Positions 51,001 to 59,260 of a DNA stretch of 64,000 nt are shown piece after piece (position 1 is the first letter of the stretch; every line of letters begins with the position of its first letter). The notes under the pieces are model-generated. The model made no database searches and was not told the origin of the DNA. It saw only the letters and a program-made list of their open reading frames with translations. Both the position numbers and the translations under genes were made by a program. The stretch spans positions 3,906,001 to 3,970,000 of the forward strand of contig NZ_LR590484.1 of NCBI RefSeq assembly GCF_901482695.1, in the 5' to 3' direction. This stretch comes from Sphingobacterium thalpophilum (GTDB taxonomy: Bacteria > Bacteroidota > Bacteroidia > Sphingobacteriales > Sphingobacteriaceae).

Positions 51001-52349
51001 AAAGCAGCACTGGCACGTATCTTAGAGGCAGATACAAATACTTCATCGTCCATCTCGCTCTGGGTCAACCTGTTCGTCGATTTACGAAGACCCAGATGAT
51101 GCATTGTCGCTTCAACAACGATAACAGCACCGTCAACAATCAATCCGAAATCAATTGCGCCGAGACTCATTAGGTTGGCGCTGACCCCAAAAACGTTCAT
51201 CATACCAAGGGCGAAGAGTAGCGCTAAAGGTATAGCCGATGCAACAATAAGCCCTGCGCGAAAGTTTCCGAGAAATAGTACAAGAACGAATATTACTATC
51301 AGTGCACCTTCTATAAGGTTTTTTTCTACGGTGCTCATTGCTCTTCCCACTAAATCTGTTCTATCGAGATAAGGCTCAATGGTCACGTCATCGGGAAGAG
51401 ATTTTTGAATCGTAGGTAATTTTTCCTTGATGCGGTTAACAACCTCATTGCTGTTTTCGCCTTTTAGCATCATAACAACTCCACCTACTGCATCAACTTC
51501 TCCGTTATAGGTTAATGCACCATATCTGACGGCACTTCCAAACCTTACATCTGCGACGTCATTGATATAAATAGGAACAGCTCCCGAATTTTTTACCACT
51601 ATCTTTTTTACATCATCAATAGAGGTTGCCAATCCTATACCCCTAATGAAATAGGCATTGGGCTTTTTATCGATATACGCTCCGCCCGTATTCTGATTGT
51701 TTTTTTCAAGAGCAGTGAAAATTTCCGGAATGCTGACTCCCATTGCTCTTAATTTATCTGGATTCACAGCAACTTCGTATTGCTTCAATTGACCTCCAAA
51801 ACTGTTTACTTCAGCAATCCCGGGAGTTCCGTATAATTGCCTTGCCACAATCCAATCCTGCATTGTACGCAGGTCTTTTGCGTTGTATTTGTCTTCACTA
51901 CCTTTTTTGGGATGGATAATGTACTGATAAACTTCTCCAAGTCCCGTACTTACCGGTGCCATTTCGGGGGTACCTATCCCTTGTGGGATTTGGTCAACAG
52001 CTTCCTTTAATCTTTCATTAATGAGCTGCCGCGCAAAGTAGATGTCTACATCTTCATCAAAAACGACCGTAATCACCGATAAACCGAAACGGGAAATGCT
52101 TCGAATTTCTTCGATCTTGGGAACATTTGCGATACTCTGTTCAATGGGGAATGTAACGAGCTGTTCAACCTCCTGTCCAGCCAATGTAGGGCAGGAAGTG
52201 AATATTTGAACCTGATTGTTGGTAATATCAGGTACGGCATCTATGGGCAGTTTGGTTGCACTCCATGCTCCCCAGATGATAAGTAACAACGTCATTAAGC
52301 CAATAATGATCTTGTTCTTAATACTGAATTTTATGATATTGTCTAACAC
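48030..52349 (-). CDS. czcA: CzcA-type heavy-metal RND pump fused to a TolC-like outer-membrane factor
   Basis: The 1439-residue chain has the HME-RND motif AIDFGLIVDGAVIVVE near residue 405 and twelve transmembrane helices. It ends its pump part near 1035 with LFVLPLLYIIFSSKIKLKGK. An in-frame segment MKTTAMVILLCMIGLSSANA follows at 1041, a typical signal peptide, and then a TolC/CzcC-like helical factor (about 1060-1439) with FSVMASIPVFGTGAYRNKVR. An internal ATG lies at 49229 with an AAAGG-like stretch upstream, so a separate secreted TolC could also be made. It would expel Zn, Co, Ni or Cd. Confidence 0.93.
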   Translation of the reverse strand: MLDNIIKFSIKNKIIIGLMTLLLIIWGAWSATKLPIDAVPDITNNQVQIFTSCPTLAGQEVEQLVTFPIEQSIANVPKIEEIRSISRFGLSVITVVFDEDVDIYFARQLINERLKEAVDQIPQGIGTPEMAPVSTGLGEVYQYIIHPKKGSEDKYNAKDLRTMQDWIVARQLYGTPGIAEVNSFGGQLKQYEVAVNPDKLRAMGVSIPEIFTALEKNNQNTGGAYIDKKPNAYFIRGIGLATSIDDVKKIVVKNSGAVPIYINDVADVRFGSAVRYGALTYNGEVDAVGGVVMMLKGENSNEVVNRIKEKLPTIQKSLPDDVTIEPYLDRTDLVGRAMSTVEKNLIEGALIVIFVLVLFLGNFRAGLIVASAIPLALLFALGMMNVFGVSANLMSLGAIDFGLIVDGAVIVVEATMHHLGLRKSTNRLTQSEMDDEVFVSASKIRASAAFGEIIILIVYIPILTLVGVEGKMFRPMAQTVGFAIFGALILSLTYIPMMCALFLSKKPNHKKTFSDKMMDKLSSWYQPILQKAIKIKYIVVGAAVALFAISLFFFSRMGGEFIPQLQEGDYAFHCILPQGSSLNQSIETSMQASRIIKEFDEVKMVVGKTGAAEVPTDPMPPEATDLMVVLKPQDEWTSGRDYKELADAMMEKLEVIPGVFFEKNQPIQMRFNELMTGIRQDVAVKIFGENIDTLASYAQEVSEVIQSVPGATSPQVERVSGLPQINVEYDRTRIANYGLTIQDVNDVVSTAFAGKSSGQVYENERRFDLVVRLDSAHRSSIDDVNNLMIPTSTGIQIPLSQIANVEYKLGPAQISREAGKRRIVIGFNVSGRDVQSVVEDIQQQLSAKVKLPSGYYFTYGGQFENLKKASDRLMIAVPVSLLLIFMLLYFTFHSFKQATLIFTAIPMSAIGGVFALMLRGMPFSISAGIGFIALFGVAVLNGIVLIGTFNQLKKEGMNDVFQRVKEGTMTRLRPVLMTATVASLGFLPMAISTSAGAEVQKPLATVVIGGLITATFLTLFVLPLLYIIFSSKIKLKGKGNMKTTAMVILLCMIGLSSANAQQQRITIDQAVGTALGNNQQYGVNSAQIKSASLNVKTATDIPKTGVFAENEDYRPSDKVGILKIGVSQSIAWPGLYAARKNYFRDQLKYAELNTDYLNAVIKRDVRTAYYQLWYLQDKQKLFQRLDSIYTMLFKTTEIRVRTGDVAKLDQVSAEAKLRELQAFLEQNKKEMTVQQQQLMMLLNQNEWLLPVADSLKKIEVQLSENNTLHPVLALQEQNVNIASSNIKVQKNTNKPEFSGRFFSQRLWGAKDPFTGFSVMASIPVFGTGAYRNKVRVAVAEKEVQEKTLSYQTQLLQTQRASAIAEIEKNYSLLNFYETSGLRQSEEIINAASLSYRTGEISFAELVQFLNQAIGIRQNYLDVLNQYNQSAIQFNYFNNK

Positions 52350-52558
52350 AATGTATTTTATTAATTTAACATTTAATAGAAATAGAGGTGAAATCCACCT
52401 GTAACTGAAAAGGCGGAAAAAATGGAAATTAATATCAGGTTGAAATATTGATAACTAGAAACATTTACACTAATTAGAAGTGCTAAGTATCAATACAACA
52501 TTAGAGGCAATGTATATGAATATACATTACGCCAATAGACATAATATTCCCAATAAAA

Positions 52559-52882
52559 TTAAACGTTAAATTTCGGCGGTTGCCAGATTGTACCAGAGTA
52601 GTGGGATATAAAGCTAGAATCCCTGATAACAACTTTTTTAGAAGTAAATATGTGTGTAAGAATACCAAATTCTGGCAGTTCAAAATTGAAAAATGCTACT
52701 GAAACACTACAGCAGGCACACTGACAAAAAGGTGTGCAGGAATCATCTTTGTCCTGGTCATGATCGTGAGATGTTACTTTCGTAACTCCGACAGAACTTT
52801 CGCAACTATTATTCGCATCACTACATGGTACTAGAAAAAGTGCCATGATGTAAACCAAAAATATTGTTGCCTTCCATTTCAT
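52559..52882 (-). CDS. DUF6660-like small secreted Cys/His-rich protein
   Basis: From the Met at 52882 the product has 107 residues: a signal peptide or lipoprotein start (MKWKATIFLVYIMALFLVPC) and then HDHDQDKDDSCTPFCQCACC, which has His/Asp followed by six Cys. A beta-rich tail ends PKFNV. It resembles DUF6660-type proteins located before metal efflux genes of Bacteroidota. A longer frame to 53005 lacks signal character. It is the first gene of the long metal operon and may bind the metal in the periplasm. Confidence 0.68.
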   Translation of the reverse strand: MKWKATIFLVYIMALFLVPCSDANNSCESSVGVTKVTSHDHDQDKDDSCTPFCQCACCSVSVAFFNFELPEFGILTHIFTSKKVVIRDSSFISHYSGTIWQPPKFNV

Positions 52883-52891
52883 ATTTGCTGA

Positions 52892-52927
52892 CAAAGATAA
52901 TAAAAAAATTCGTGCAATAGAATTGCA
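52892..52927 (-). promoter_or_regulatory. Promoter box and palindrome of the metal efflux operon
   Basis: On the minus strand TATCTTTG (52899-52892) is a perfect -7 box. The 15-bp palindrome TGCAATAGAATTGCA (52913-52927) lies directly upstream, in the -20 to -35 zone. The box is close to the start at 52882, so the transcript would be nearly leaderless. The palindrome is a candidate operator. Confidence 0.45.
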
Positions 52928-53035
52928 TAAGTTATTTTTTGTTTTATGAACGTCATTATTAGCTAAATCAACGATATACCTTGGGTGATAATTGATTTTG
53001 AACAATGGATTTCATTGCTATCTGACTAATTTTAT

Positions 53036-53062
53036 TATCTTTGTCATTGTAGTATTACAATG
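53036..53062 (+). promoter_or_regulatory. Orphan -7 box followed by a perfect 18-bp palindromic site
   Basis: TATCTTTG (53036-53043) matches TAnnTTTG. CATTGTA (53045-53051) and TACAATG (53056-53062) flank GTAT as a perfect inverted repeat. No gene follows on the plus strand before the terminator at 53189. The remaining part of 52883-53256 is AT-rich and holds no convincing gene. It may be a promoter left after loss of its gene at the edge of the cargo. Confidence 0.35.
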
Positions 53063-53188
53063 GAAATTTAATCAAAAGGAGTGTAATAAGCACCATTACT
53101 AAATCGTTACCTACAGCGATTGCCACTCTTATAAACTACACACTATAAGCTACTTTAGCAATTTTTAAAGTTTTTTTGTAAAAAAAAT

Positions 53189-53223
53189 AAGGGTATTAGT
53201 GTTAATGGTACACTAATACCCTT
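53189..53223 (-). terminator. Rho-independent terminator of the Y_Y_Y regulator gene
   Basis: AAGGGTATTAGTGT (53189-53202) and ACACTAATACCCTT (53210-53223) are perfect 14-bp arms. On the minus strand it is followed by ATTTTTTTT, and it lies 34 bp past the stop codon. Confidence 0.85.
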
Positions 53224-53256
53224 GTGTGGTAATGATGTAGTGATTGTAGCAAAAAA

Positions 53257-56142
53257 TTAACGTTCCATTAGGAATTCGGACAGGTTTTTGTCGGTTGGAA
53301 GCCCCAGTTTTTTGCGTAATCGATACCGTCGAATTTCAACACCTCTGGTACTGATGTTCAGAAGCGAGGCGATTTCTTTACTGGACATATTGAGTCTTAA
53401 ATAGGCGCATAGTTTTAGATCATTGGGTACGAGATCTGGAAATTCCTGTTTCAATTTCTTGAAGAAATTTTCATGTGATTCATTAAAGCTCTTTTCAAAA
53501 ATATGCCAGTCTCGATCATCGTTGTGTGCATCTTCGATTAGCTTATTAATCTTTTTTAATTCGTCCGAACTCAGTTTATTGCCTTCGGCATCCTTTAGTT
53601 GTTTCAGCTGGTTATGCAGATTGTTTAACATTTCGTTTTTATAAACAATATTCAGAGCAGCATTGGCGAGCTCTTTACTCTTTAGATTGAGCTGATCTTC
53701 GAGCTGTTGATTTTTAAGCTTGATCCATTCTTTTTCTTTTTGCTCTGCTTCCCTTTCAAGTGCGATTTTCTTTTCCTCCAGCCATTTCCGCCTCACCTGA
53801 AATTGCCTTTTGCGTTCCCGTTGTAGATTGAACTGATAAATTAGGTAAATGATTCCGATCATTGAAAGGGTATAGATCGCTTTTGCCCACCACGACAGGT
53901 ACCAGGGGTGTTCGATAGTAAAAGAAAGCATTTGTGTTTCGGATACTAATCCCGAATTGGTCCTAGCTCTTATTTTGATCTGGAAGTCACCATACGGGAG
54001 GTTGGTGAAATCTTGGTATGCTGTCTCACTCCATTCGGACCATTTGTCTGAATAGCCTTCTAAGTAGTATTGGTACTGCACAGGGGAGGACGAATAATAC
54101 GGGCTGGAAAAACTGATCCTGAGGTTATTTTCAGAGGGGGATAGTTTAAATTCGGCGTTGGGAATAATCAGGGTTCCTGTGGCTAGATTCGTCAACTGTG
54201 CTACTTGCGGAGCAGGTAATATCCGGCTGGCGTTTTGGCCAGTATGGCGGTATATGGCAAAACCATCGTCAAGGCCGATGAGATAGTACTGATTTTCGAT
54301 CGGAAGGATATTTTCAAAATTGCTCATCATACGGTCCTGTAGCGGACTGAGCAGATTGGAATCTATTTTAAGTTTGCCTTTGCTATCGAAATCTACTTTG
54401 GCTATTTTAGTTTTTTGGATAAACCAGTAGCTGTTGGTACTGATCGGAATAATCTTGTTTGCGTTTTTATAACTGCCCAAAGCTTTATTTAATTCATTGG
54501 CATACTTAAAACGTTTGACAATGTTGTCGAACTCCATAAACCCACTATCCGTCGCAAATACAACATTATTCTCCAAGGTATATATCCCCATGAACTGCCT
54601 TCTTGTAGTGAGGCTATCCTGGGTCGATGAAAATTGAATTTGAGCCAGCTCGTATCCCGCATCAAAATTGAGCAGTTGAACTTGTCCCCAATCACCGATC
54701 CAAAAAGAATAGTTATCTTTTTGGGCCAGAAAGCGGACAGGTTCTTTGAGTGAAGCGAATTGTTTTACAAATTTAAGCTGTATTCCGTCAAAAGTAAATT
54801 TAGATAAACCCGTATAATTGCCCTGAAGAATATTCTTTGTGCCGAATATGGGTTTGAAAACCCACCCACCGGTAATCTGTGATATTTTTTCCAGTCTTCC
54901 ATTGGATAACTTAAACGTACCGTCATTGTGACCGCAGATGAGCTCTTCGCCAAATATTGCTAATGTCCATACCTGGCCTTTAGAATTTGGAACCTGTGTA
55001 AAATTCAGTGAATTGTAATTATTTAATCCATTCCATTTACTGACAAACAAACCTTTATTTGTTCCCAGATAAATGCTGCCTCTGTAGATTACCGATGTGT
55101 ATACGGTGCCGATTTCACCAGCAAAATCGGTGTAGAAGGATAGGGACGAATTGACTTCAATACGGTCAATGCCATTATCCAGACCGACCCAGATGTTCTG
55201 CTGCTTATCTTTGGTGATGCTTAACACCGTATTATTTTGAAGTCCGTTATTTTTATTAATATGCTGGACGACTTCTCCTTTTTTATTGATGATAATCACA
55301 CCATTCTGAATCGTACCGAATGCATACTGCCCGTCATATAAATAAATCCCGTTATTGATCTGAGATTGGCTCAGGAGGGCGTTTGCGGGAACTGACCATG
55401 GTGCAATATTGCCCAGCATATCCATCAGGTAAAGCCCACTCAGGGAAGTAGCGACCAGAGAGTAAGTTTTGTCAAAAGGCAATATGGCCAATACATTTTT
55501 GTCCTTTAGTATTCCTTTTCCCTTTACAGGAATTAATTTGCCTTCTTTAAATTCATGTAGCCCGCTAGGCAGCTGTTCAAAAAATAGCTGCTTACCGACC
55601 TTATGTGGGAATAAAAAGGGTTCCCCTTCAGCTGTGAGGGACCGAATGCTGTTGTTTTCCCAAATATAACATTTGGAAAAGGTGTGGAAAAATACGCGCT
55701 TGTTGTCCACAATAATTTTCCAGATTTCTTCTTTCGGAAAATAAATTTTGTCTTTGACCAATTTAGACAGGCTATGGTAAGTCATATCGCCAAACCCTTT
55801 GGTCGTCCAATAACCAAATTCTCCGCGACCGCCGGTGTAGATATTCCCCTCTTTACCAACCGCAACACTGCGTACGGTGGAATGATTGGGCAGTGGATGC
55901 AGGCGCCAGTATTGACCGTCAAAACGTAGCAATCCTTCGGTGTTGGCACTATAGATTCTTCCTTCCTGGTCCACAGCCAATGCCCAATTCTGGTTGCCCG
56001 CTTTATATTCACTTTTTTTATATTGTTTTACAAAAGGCGTCCCGGTAGGTATGATGGACTGACCTCTGCCCGCGTTCGGGCTAAATATGATAAAAGCACA
56101 TAACCAAAAGATATAGGATAGGCTATATTTTTTTGATATCAT
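53257..56142 (-). CDS. Membrane-anchored Y_Y_Y/LuxR-type regulator
   Basis: The 961-residue protein starts with a signal peptide (MISKKYSLSYIFWLCAFIIF) and a propeller-like sensor with repeated blocks such as NIWVGLDNGIDRI. A triple-tyrosine domain follows at about 690-760 (VQYQYYLEGYSDKWSEWSET), then one membrane helix (WAKAIYTLSMIGIIYLIYQF), a coiled coil, and a C-terminal LuxR-type HTH (MSSKEIASLLNISTRGVEIR). There is no histidine kinase domain, so it works as a one-component sensor/regulator like other Bacteroidota membrane regulators. The signal and target genes are unknown. Confidence 0.85.
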   Translation of the reverse strand: MISKKYSLSYIFWLCAFIIFSPNAGRGQSIIPTGTPFVKQYKKSEYKAGNQNWALAVDQEGRIYSANTEGLLRFDGQYWRLHPLPNHSTVRSVAVGKEGNIYTGGRGEFGYWTTKGFGDMTYHSLSKLVKDKIYFPKEEIWKIIVDNKRVFFHTFSKCYIWENNSIRSLTAEGEPFLFPHKVGKQLFFEQLPSGLHEFKEGKLIPVKGKGILKDKNVLAILPFDKTYSLVATSLSGLYLMDMLGNIAPWSVPANALLSQSQINNGIYLYDGQYAFGTIQNGVIIINKKGEVVQHINKNNGLQNNTVLSITKDKQQNIWVGLDNGIDRIEVNSSLSFYTDFAGEIGTVYTSVIYRGSIYLGTNKGLFVSKWNGLNNYNSLNFTQVPNSKGQVWTLAIFGEELICGHNDGTFKLSNGRLEKISQITGGWVFKPIFGTKNILQGNYTGLSKFTFDGIQLKFVKQFASLKEPVRFLAQKDNYSFWIGDWGQVQLLNFDAGYELAQIQFSSTQDSLTTRRQFMGIYTLENNVVFATDSGFMEFDNIVKRFKYANELNKALGSYKNANKIIPISTNSYWFIQKTKIAKVDFDSKGKLKIDSNLLSPLQDRMMSNFENILPIENQYYLIGLDDGFAIYRHTGQNASRILPAPQVAQLTNLATGTLIIPNAEFKLSPSENNLRISFSSPYYSSSPVQYQYYLEGYSDKWSEWSETAYQDFTNLPYGDFQIKIRARTNSGLVSETQMLSFTIEHPWYLSWWAKAIYTLSMIGIIYLIYQFNLQRERKRQFQVRRKWLEEKKIALEREAEQKEKEWIKLKNQQLEDQLNLKSKELANAALNIVYKNEMLNNLHNQLKQLKDAEGNKLSSDELKKINKLIEDAHNDDRDWHIFEKSFNESHENFFKKLKQEFPDLVPNDLKLCAYLRLNMSSKEIASLLNISTRGVEIRRYRLRKKLGLPTDKNLSEFLMER

Positions 56143-56501
56143 CGAATCTCCCCTTTTACATTGATCTGGAAAGCAATATATCGATTTTATCCCAAACCCA
56201 ATAATTTAAAACGTAATAACCCTTGTCTATACCCTTTCAGAAGCTATTTTTCCACCATTTGTTGAGATCGTTTTCGCCGCTCCTTTCTTACCAGCCTTGG
56301 ACTCGGACGACAGAGGATAACACGACTATGACTTGACTGATTTGCTAAGATCGGATAGGATTCTAATATTTTGCTTCGAGCAGAATGGGACATTAAATAT
56401 AAATCAGAAAACACTAAAAACAGGTGAAATTATGAAATTAAAGCTTTTCAGAAGAAGCCCATAAATAAAAGAAGGAGGGCCCGAGGGAGAGATCATAAAA
56501 A

Positions 56502-56532
56502 AAGGTTTTCAAACGGGGAGAATGAAAACCTT
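56502..56532 (-). terminator. Probable terminator of the MFS exporter gene
   Basis: AAGGTTTTCA (56502-56511) and TGAAAACCTT (56523-56532) pair around 11 nt. On the minus strand the stem is followed by TTTTT. The rest of 56143-56663 (521 bp) holds no convincing gene. A leader-like stretch at about 56535-56565 ends in ATGATGATGCAAACATAG, giving only a 5-codon frame. Confidence 0.55.
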
Positions 56533-56663
56533 AAATAACCAATTATAAACCTAAATTATGATGATGCAAACATAGCAAATTTCAAGATTGTAAGATAATG
56601 AATCGTTAAACATATTTCATGCTGTAGCTTAAATTCTACAGTTCTTTTTGCAGATATGAAAAG

Positions 56664-57863
56664 TTACAGCCTATTTGTTTTCGCCAGTTTGCTGATGAGA
56701 GACAGTATAATCAATCCCAATATGGCAAACAAGGCATACCCTAGTCCGATCTGAAGTTGGGAAGTGGGGCCAATTAAACTAACTGTTGTATAACTGAGCG
56801 AGGAGGTTACGAGATAGGTTATGCCTCCGACCAGTCCACCGGCGATACCTGCTGATAAAGGGAACCGTCCCAGGCAATAACTAAAATAATTATTGAAGAT
56901 AAAGCCAGCTGTACAGTGCACCAAAAACGCAAAAAATGTGAGGGAAAAGAGACTTTCCATATAGGCCGATACGAGTACCATTAGCAGTACGAGGGTGATT
57001 TGTATCATATTGGCAATGCGTAGCTTTGGAATTAGGGTTCTTTTGATCAATGCTTTCCCAATGAAACCGCCACACATCCAAGCCAAGCCCATTATCAGGG
57101 ATGTGTATCCGGTCGTAATGGCGCTGTAGCCCAGTTGGTGCTCAATGAAGAAAGGACCGCTTAGATTATAGAACATCACAAGACCATAGGAAATGCCGCA
57201 CATCAAAACGCCAAGAGTGAAATCATTGCTACGCAGCATCAATTTAAATTCGCTGATAAGATAATTGAGATGGAGCGGCTTTTTCTGTTTGATGGTTTCA
57301 CCTGAAAAGATCAGTTCCAGCACAAAAAGTACCGCACTGTACACCGCCAATACGAGGAAATTGGAGCGCCAGCCAAATTGCGTCTGCAGATAGCCGCCGA
57401 TAAATGGCGCGACGATTGGACCAATGGACCATACGATCGTCATGATACTGAGATAATGTTTTCGTTGATCGCCTTCATACGCATCGACGAAATAGGCCCG
57501 CTTGGCGATAACAACAAATGCGGACAGGATTCCCTGAAGAATCCGCATCAGATAAATTACCCAGATATCGTTTGTCGTGGCTGTGATCCAAAAACTCAGG
57601 ATAAAAAGGAAAAGCGATATCAGGTTGATCCGGTATCGCCCCCAGGCATCTACCAATGCACCAGTGAAGAATTGAGCTACTCCATAGCTGATTAAAAATA
57701 AAGATAGTGTCAGCTGGATCTTACTTTCATTGAGTCCGAGTTCCTGAGCCATCTGTGGCATCGATGGCAAATAGATGTCTGTCGCTAGTCCAGTGATGGG
57801 AACTAATGCAAAAGCCAATATGGTCGGGATGAAAGATTTTTCCTGGTTCATGTGATTTTCCAT
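56664..57863 (-). CDS. Bcr/CflA-type multidrug exporter (MFS)
   Basis: From the Met at 57863 the product has 399 residues with twelve membrane helices. Family features are TGLATDIYLPSMPQMAQELG in helix 1 and LVDAWGRYRINLISLF at the loop 2-3 region (GxxxDxxGRRR-type). It then has FIGGYLQTQFGWRSNFLVLA in the helix 5-6 region. A frame to 57926 has no better start. Bcr/CflA proteins export drugs or metabolites by proton antiport. It lies alone on the minus strand; the downstream 56.5-kb hairpin is the likely terminator. Confidence 0.88.
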   Translation of the reverse strand: MENHMNQEKSFIPTILAFALVPITGLATDIYLPSMPQMAQELGLNESKIQLTLSLFLISYGVAQFFTGALVDAWGRYRINLISLFLFILSFWITATTNDIWVIYLMRILQGILSAFVVIAKRAYFVDAYEGDQRKHYLSIMTIVWSIGPIVAPFIGGYLQTQFGWRSNFLVLAVYSAVLFVLELIFSGETIKQKKPLHLNYLISEFKLMLRSNDFTLGVLMCGISYGLVMFYNLSGPFFIEHQLGYSAITTGYTSLIMGLAWMCGGFIGKALIKRTLIPKLRIANMIQITLVLLMVLVSAYMESLFSLTFFAFLVHCTAGFIFNNYFSYCLGRFPLSAGIAGGLVGGITYLVTSSLSYTTVSLIGPTSQLQIGLGYALFAILGLIILSLISKLAKTNRL

Positions 57864-57964
57864 TTTGATAATTTGTCGACAAAAATAATCGCAATATGGG
57901 AAACAAAGAATATACAATTCAAACAAATTATTGTTAAAATCAAACAGGTTTTATGGCGGACCGT

Positions 57965-58001
57965 ATTCACAGCAATGTGCCTTGTTGACATTGCTGTGAA
58001 T
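57965..58001. repeat. Perfect 14-bp inverted repeat next to a G9 tract
   Basis: ATTCACAGCAATGT (57965-57978) and ACATTGCTGTGAAT (57988-58001) are perfect arms with a 9-nt spacer. No T-run follows on the minus strand. A run of nine G lies at 58018-58026. It is between the MFS gene and the lyase gene and could end the catabolic operon or serve as an operator. Confidence 0.4.
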
Positions 58002-58106
58002 AATGATACTTTTACGTGGGGGGGGGCTGTCCGGGACGGTTTTCTTCACTATCTCCATTTCCGCCTGTCGGACAAGGAAGAAGAGCAGTGTAATCTTGGC
58101 TGATGG

Positions 58107-59165
58107 TTATTTTGTTAGTAAGAAATTTTGTACAAATGCATCATCATTTAATTCGGGGTAATCCCTGTAGACGCGATCGATTTCTTCTTTTTGTCCAGGA
58201 GACAACTGTTCGTTAGGATTCAGACACCAGATACCCTTCATCAAACCTTGACGAACCAAAACCTCATGAAGACCGGGAATACAGCCGTGAAAAGCATTTG
58301 CCGGATCAAAAAATGCAGCATTGGTATCGGTTACGGCAATGGCCTTGCTCAAAAGCCGGCTAGCGCTCAGATCGTCGGGATTGCGTTTGTAGGCCTTGAT
58401 TTCTTCTAAAAGTATGACGGCTTTTTGGGTCCAGACCGCCCAATGGCCGAGTAAGCCGCCTTTGAAATCGATGTTCACAATCTTCCCGTTGACTGGAAAT
58501 TGATAGGTGGTCATCAGATCATTGATTATATTGTCATCGTTGCCCGTATACATGGCTATCTGATCACTGCGGCTGGAGTTTGCCAGCGCACGCATAACGT
58601 CCAAGGTTTGATAGCGGTTGAAAGAGGCGCACTTTATGGCAACGACATTTTCTATTTCGACAAATTCACGCCAGAAGGCATAGGAAAAAATACGCCCGCC
58701 AACTGAAGGCTGGAGATAGAAACCAAACACAGGTATGACTGCTGCAACTGCGCGTACCCGTTCTAGAATCGCCTCTTCTGTCCAGTCAGTAAGCCCTCCC
58801 ATGCTCAGCAGCCCCATATCATAACCATATTGAAGTGCAAGGTCTGCTTCTCTTATGGCTTGATCGGTAGGGCCACAAATACCCGCAATCTTGACAAAAG
58901 GACGTTGAAGTGCTGCTTTCTCTACCTCTTCACTCGCCCATTTTAGGACGGTTTCGAACAGATTGATTTCGGGATCTCTGATTTCAAACTGTGTTGAATG
59001 TACGCCTACGGCAATTCCACCAGCTCCGCTGGCTATATAATATTGTGTCAGCAAGCGCTGGTGTTTTTCATCGATGCTGCGATCTTCATGAAGCGCAAGC
59101 GGATGGGCTGGAATGACGGTGCCCGCCCAGAGATGTTGTTTTAAATCGGCATCTAATTTTTTCAT
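58107..59165 (-). CDS. Dihydrodipicolinate synthase/N-acetylneuraminate lyase family protein
   Basis: The 352-residue protein has the TIM-barrel layout of DapA/NanA lyases. The Schiff-base lysine lies in VVAIKCASF near residue 180, and the Tyr-containing strand reads VFGFYLQPSVGG. The mid segment PVNGKIVNIDFKGG and C-terminal helices fit a long variant of 350 residues versus about 300 usual. Class-I aldol-type cleavage of a keto acid is the family reaction. The actual substrate is unknown. The neighbours are an epimerase-like gene, an Nramp-like carrier and a dehydrogenase. Confidence 0.85.
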   Translation of the reverse strand: MKKLDADLKQHLWAGTVIPAHPLALHEDRSIDEKHQRLLTQYYIASGAGGIAVGVHSTQFEIRDPEINLFETVLKWASEEVEKAALQRPFVKIAGICGPTDQAIREADLALQYGYDMGLLSMGGLTDWTEEAILERVRAVAAVIPVFGFYLQPSVGGRIFSYAFWREFVEIENVVAIKCASFNRYQTLDVMRALANSSRSDQIAMYTGNDDNIINDLMTTYQFPVNGKIVNIDFKGGLLGHWAVWTQKAVILLEEIKAYKRNPDDLSASRLLSKAIAVTDTNAAFFDPANAFHGCIPGLHEVLVRQGLMKGIWCLNPNEQLSPGQKEEIDRVYRDYPELNDDAFVQNFLLTK

Positions 59166-59260
59166 GTGTATGATGTTTTTGAATGACTGTTGGTTGCAGT
59201 GTCAACCAGCATGCTCCTCGGCTTGTCTGTTATTTCTATTTTTATTGTCAACAGGTCCAT

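Noticed and set aside
57852-58103. Plus-strand 83-codon frame over the inverted repeat and G9 tract
   Set aside because: It reads through the G tract and hairpin with no family resemblance and begins inside the MFS gene.
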